Assembly (NCBI RefSeq): GCF_036417845.1 | Contig: NC_089980.1 | Span: 63,052,501 to 63,116,500 of the forward strand | Source: Apteryx mantelli | Lineage: Eukaryota > Chordata > Aves > Apterygiformes > Apterygidae | Reading direction: 5' to 3' | Length of the DNA: 64,000 nt | In this document: one piece after another, positions 60,651 to 64,000 of the stretch | Numbering within the stretch: the stretch's first letter is position 1 | How the letters are laid out: each line of letters begins with the position of its first letter | The notes under the pieces: model-generated | What the model saw: only the letters and a program-made list of their open reading frames with translations | The model's database searches: none | What the model was told of the DNA's origin: nothing | Made by a program: the position numbers and the translations under genes

Positions 60651-63600
60651 GCTCATCATTCATATTATGAAATCAAGGAGCAGCTAGCAGAAACAGGACC
60701 AGCTGGGATAAATCCCAATAAGAGCACATGTTGCCGATGACAGGACCCAGAACACGGAGCAGAGATGCCTTGAGACTGTTTTGTTTTTGAGCAGATGACA
60801 CAGAGGGGAAGGGATAGGGGAATTTTTCACTAGCACTTCTCTGTTTACACACCCCCGCACACATGGGACAATGTTAGACTGACATGGGCATTGGCACAGC
60901 TGGGAGAGTAGCAGCAGGAGGACAAGCTTTGAATGCATGGTCAAAGGAAATTCAGAGAGGAGAACATGCTGGAGGAGATACAGCTTTGCAATGAAAGGCA
61001 ACAAGCCAAGGAGAAGTCTTTGAAAGGAAGACAGAGTTGTGCTCCATGCTGTGCATGTCAGACCCTGCACTATAAAGTGTTTATATATGGGAAGGAAGCA
61101 AATGCTGGGCCTGGCCCTGCTCCTAGACAACCCCTGTGTGCTGGGCATGTTTAACAGGTGAAGGCTTCCTGGCTTGCTTCTCACCACGTTTCTGTCATGG
61201 GCCTCTTAGTTGTGGACAGGGAGAGGGCACCCACTGAACATATGCAGGGTAGCTGAGCAGCATGTGTGAGTTTTGAAAAAGAATTGCAACTAAAGGAAAA
61301 CCCACAGAGGTGGATTTGGGGGCTGCATTAAAGGACACTTAAGAGAGTCATTTTCCAGCACAGGGCTTTTCTGAATTAGCATCAGCATCAACCAGTATGT
61401 CGTGCCTGTCACCACCACTGGCAATGGCAGTTTCTGCGTACCAGTTTGGAAACTCCTGCTCTGGCTTTCTTTCCCTCCACCCAAGACCAGTGATGCCAAA
61501 GGACCTATAATATTCTTGGGAAAGAAGAAGGTGCAGACTGAGGTGTATTTAAGGTCTGTATATTAAGTTGCCTGGTGTGGGAAGCAGATGAGGGATGATG
61601 TGACTTGGCTCAGGGCCTGTGGTGAACAGGATGGAGCAGCGAAGGGAGGCCGCAGCAGGGAGGCCACTAAAGATGCTGGACTCTGGGGAGGGTTTTAGTG
61701 TGTGTGAGTAAGGGAGAGTGTGTGCATGTCCAGAGATCTGCTATGTCTGGACCAATGGCATGTTTAGGCTAATCTCATGTTGCTAAGAAGCCCTGCACAT
61801 TTTTTGTATTGGCTCCTGTTATTCTGCAGCCCTTCCTCAGGTGCTCCTCCCCTCCTCCTCCCAGTGAAGTCCATCTGTTTGGCCACGAACCCCATGACTT
61901 TTGGCTCTGGAGGATCCAGCATGTCACGAAACCCCAGAATATGCCTTTCATAGCCTCAATGAGACTCTCAGGCCAGCACTCCAGCACTGCTGAGTGTCTC
62001 CAGCTGTTTCTTGACAGGCGACTCGTGTGAGTCAGACCCTCACTCTCCCTTTACTGGCTTAGCCCCGTGGGGTGCGTTGCCCTGAGAGTGGCTGGCCCAG
62101 CATGCCATGGGCAGGGAGACATGTCTGGCTGTAAAGTCATTGCTCTCCTGGAAGGAGCTTTAGAAAGAGCTAAAATAAACCTCTAGGAGAGAACAGAGAC
62201 CATGGTGCTAGGGAGACACCAGGCTTCTGGAGACTACAAAGTCAGTCTGCCTAATGCCTAGTGCCTCTGAGGTGGCTTGAATCCCAGATTGGTAGTGAAC
62301 CCACTGAAGTGTCCTGTACACACAATATGAACCTTCTTGGTGGTGTACTGTGGGGAATCACATGGAGGTTTTGCAGCTGAGCTCTGTGCTGCTGTAGCCA
62401 AGTAGTGCCTGTACTTGCTTGTCCAGGGCAGCTCCATGGTGTAGTGCCTTTTACCTGCATGCTCCAGGCAGCAGGTACTAGTGTGCAGGTCTGGTTGGGT
62501 GTATGTGTGTGTGAAGGGCTTGCTTTGTGCTGATTTCAGGCAGTATGTCTCTGGCTGGGTGGTTAAAAGCAGAATAAACCTACACTGTGTGGAATCCAAT
62601 GCTGCCAAAGATTAGGGTTGCATAAGCAATAGGAAAAGCTAGAGACTCGGCCTCTTAGCTGGAGTTACCTTTGGGTTGCAGACAATGGGTACCCTGAAAT
62701 GCCAATCCACACAACCACCTTCTGGAGAACTAATGAGGATGTACCCAACAGAGCAGCATTTTAGCTCACTGGCAGCAGCAAGCTGCAGAGATCTCCCTTC
62801 TCCTGACTTGATGGATAGAGCCATTTTCCTGACTTGAAGGTAGCCATTAGATGGAAGAAAGAGGTAGGCTGGAGTCCCTGGAGAGATTGTAGCCATATGG
62901 ATTGAGAATAATAAACTTGGTGCCTGCAGCTGCTTACCTGGGTTGCTAGTCTGGGCATCATCTGTGCTGGCTTATTTGTGTACATGTCTCTCTCTGTGGG
63001 GGTCCCCAGGTGCCACCATGAGGTGCATGAAGCTGATGACATGTGGGTTGACAACTGCTTTGAGAACTATAGGGGACAGCTGCAGTCCTACCAACATCTC
63101 TTTAGCAGCTCTGGTGGCTGTGAGGCTGCTCTAAGCTGAGGTTTTCCCAGCCTGAAGAAAACCCCATGGAGATTTGGGGTAGCCTTTCCCCATCCTGCCC
63201 AGTGTGCATGGCTGGGCTTGGACCGATAGTTCAGAGCCAGCCCAGCACAGAACAAGCATGAGAGCAGACGAGTGCATTGGCCGAGCTCAGGGCTGTAGCT
63301 CACAAGAGCAGCTGCTGCTTTGCCAGTGAAGCGTGGCCCCCGACTGGCAGCATTAAGACCCACTGCACTCTGAGTGCCAGGCAGGACAGTCCCTGGTGAG
63401 AAGTGCAGGAAAAGCAGTGCCAGACATTGGGGGAACTCAGATGTCACTTCAGACTCTATCTCCACAGATCTTAGTTTTCCCCCTGCTCCCATTCACCTCC
63501 CTCCTGCTTTCCTGTCCCCTACCCCAAGCGCGCTGTGTTTCAGGGAGCCTCGGTCACTTCTGTTTTCTCCCTTGGGCCATGCTGCAAGGCAGCACTGGCT

Positions 63601-63965
63601 GCGTGTAACCCAAGCAGAAGCGCACTGTGTCCCTGTCAAAAGCCAGGCAGTCATAGCAATGCTCCTCCTGTCCTGGCTGCAGATGGTGCACAGCCCTTCT
63701 TCATCCAAACGCATGATGTCATTGTTCCAAAGGCAGTTGGAAGGCAGGCTGAGCCAGAGGTTTGTGAAACAGCAAATCCCTTCCTCCACTGCCGGTTAAA
63801 TGCCAGATGGGCGACATGTGTTTCATTATCAGAGTCAGAATGATCAGTAACATCTTCTAAAGACATGGCTTGGGGGGGAAAAAAGGTTGTTTTGTGCTTA
63901 CAGATATATCAAATGTTTTCTGAAAAAAAAAAGGGTCTGATTCCCTGCTCAACCTCTGAGGTTTT

Positions 63966-63988
63966 GCTGCATGCATGCTGCATGCATG
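63966..63988. repeat. TGCATGCATG direct and palindromic repeat
   Basis: The word tgcatgcatg occurs twice, 11 bp apart, and is itself largely palindromic. It is too short to interpret. Confidence 0.7.
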
Positions 63989-64000
63989 TCTATTCCTATT

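Larger units (their letters stand above)
58181..64000. other. Non-coding DNA, no gene recognised
   Basis: No gene is recognised in the last 5.8 kb. Frames up to 167 codons (60684-61187 minus) and 141 codons (63374-63799 plus) have no domain and overlap on both strands. Local structures are a 22-bp palindrome (58802-58823), a pyrimidine-rich tract (60418-60650) and a gcatgcatg-type repeat at the very end (63966-63988). Confidence 0.55.

Noticed and set aside
60684..61187. 167-codon minus-strand frame
   Set aside because: No domain or conserved motif is visible, and a shorter frame is open on the opposite strand over part of it.
1..64000. CRISPR arrays, tRNA or rRNA genes, bacterial operons
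   Set aside because: No regularly spaced repeats with unique spacers, no tRNA-like A and B box pattern and no rRNA-like sequence were noticed by eye. The sequence is of vertebrate type.

Overview
This window looks like vertebrate nuclear DNA, most likely from a bird. The main evidence is a set of CR1 (chicken repeat 1) LINE fragments ending in the non-poly(A), 8-bp-repeat 3' terminus typical of avian and other sauropsid CR1. Older CR1/L3-group fragments of the kind spread through sauropsid genomes are also present. Codon usage, long AT-rich non-coding stretches, microsatellites and the absence of ribosome-binding sites or operons all argue against a bacterial, phage or organellar source. A crocodilian or turtle origin is less likely but cannot be excluded from the sequence alone.

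I find no host protein-coding gene I can name and no rRNA, tRNA or CRISPR array. Nearly all open frames are short and overlap on both strands, as expected by chance. The convincing coding remnants are reverse-transcriptase pieces inside two CR1 copies. The window is best read as intergenic or intronic DNA. A few weak splice-bounded open segments (19913-19995, 38394-38492, 39609-39684, 54020-54175) are reported only as leads.

Layout: 1-930 is AT-rich non-coding DNA. 931-2024 is a young CR1 copy on the minus strand, and about 2394-3235 is a second young copy on the plus strand. Together they form a long inverted repeat around a spacer of about 370 bp. 3236-8299 is unremarkable. 8300-8612 is an older CR1 3' fragment. 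8613-16320 is unremarkable apart from a strong G-quadruplex motif at 11593-11616. 16380-17310 is a sharply bounded GC- and CpG-rich segment. 19286-19640 is an ancient CR1/L3-like 3' fragment, and 24920-25465 is another degraded CR1. 31410-33020 is strongly purine-skewed. 35880-35957 is a TA/TG microsatellite. 51396-51620 is a CCTTC satellite tract (22 perfect units, then a degenerate tail). 52166-53170 is an ancient CR1/L3-like fragment. 57770-58180 has the layout of a solo retroviral LTR. 58181-64000 is non-coding apart from a perfect 22-bp palindrome and a pyrimidine-rich tract.

I did not find an undescribed gene system. The most unusual structure is the CR1 inverted pair. One copy keeps the second half of the reverse transcriptase and the other keeps the first motif block. 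The 5' truncation of one and the internal deletion of the other fall within about ten bases of the same element position. All identifications come from reading the sequence; no database search was run.
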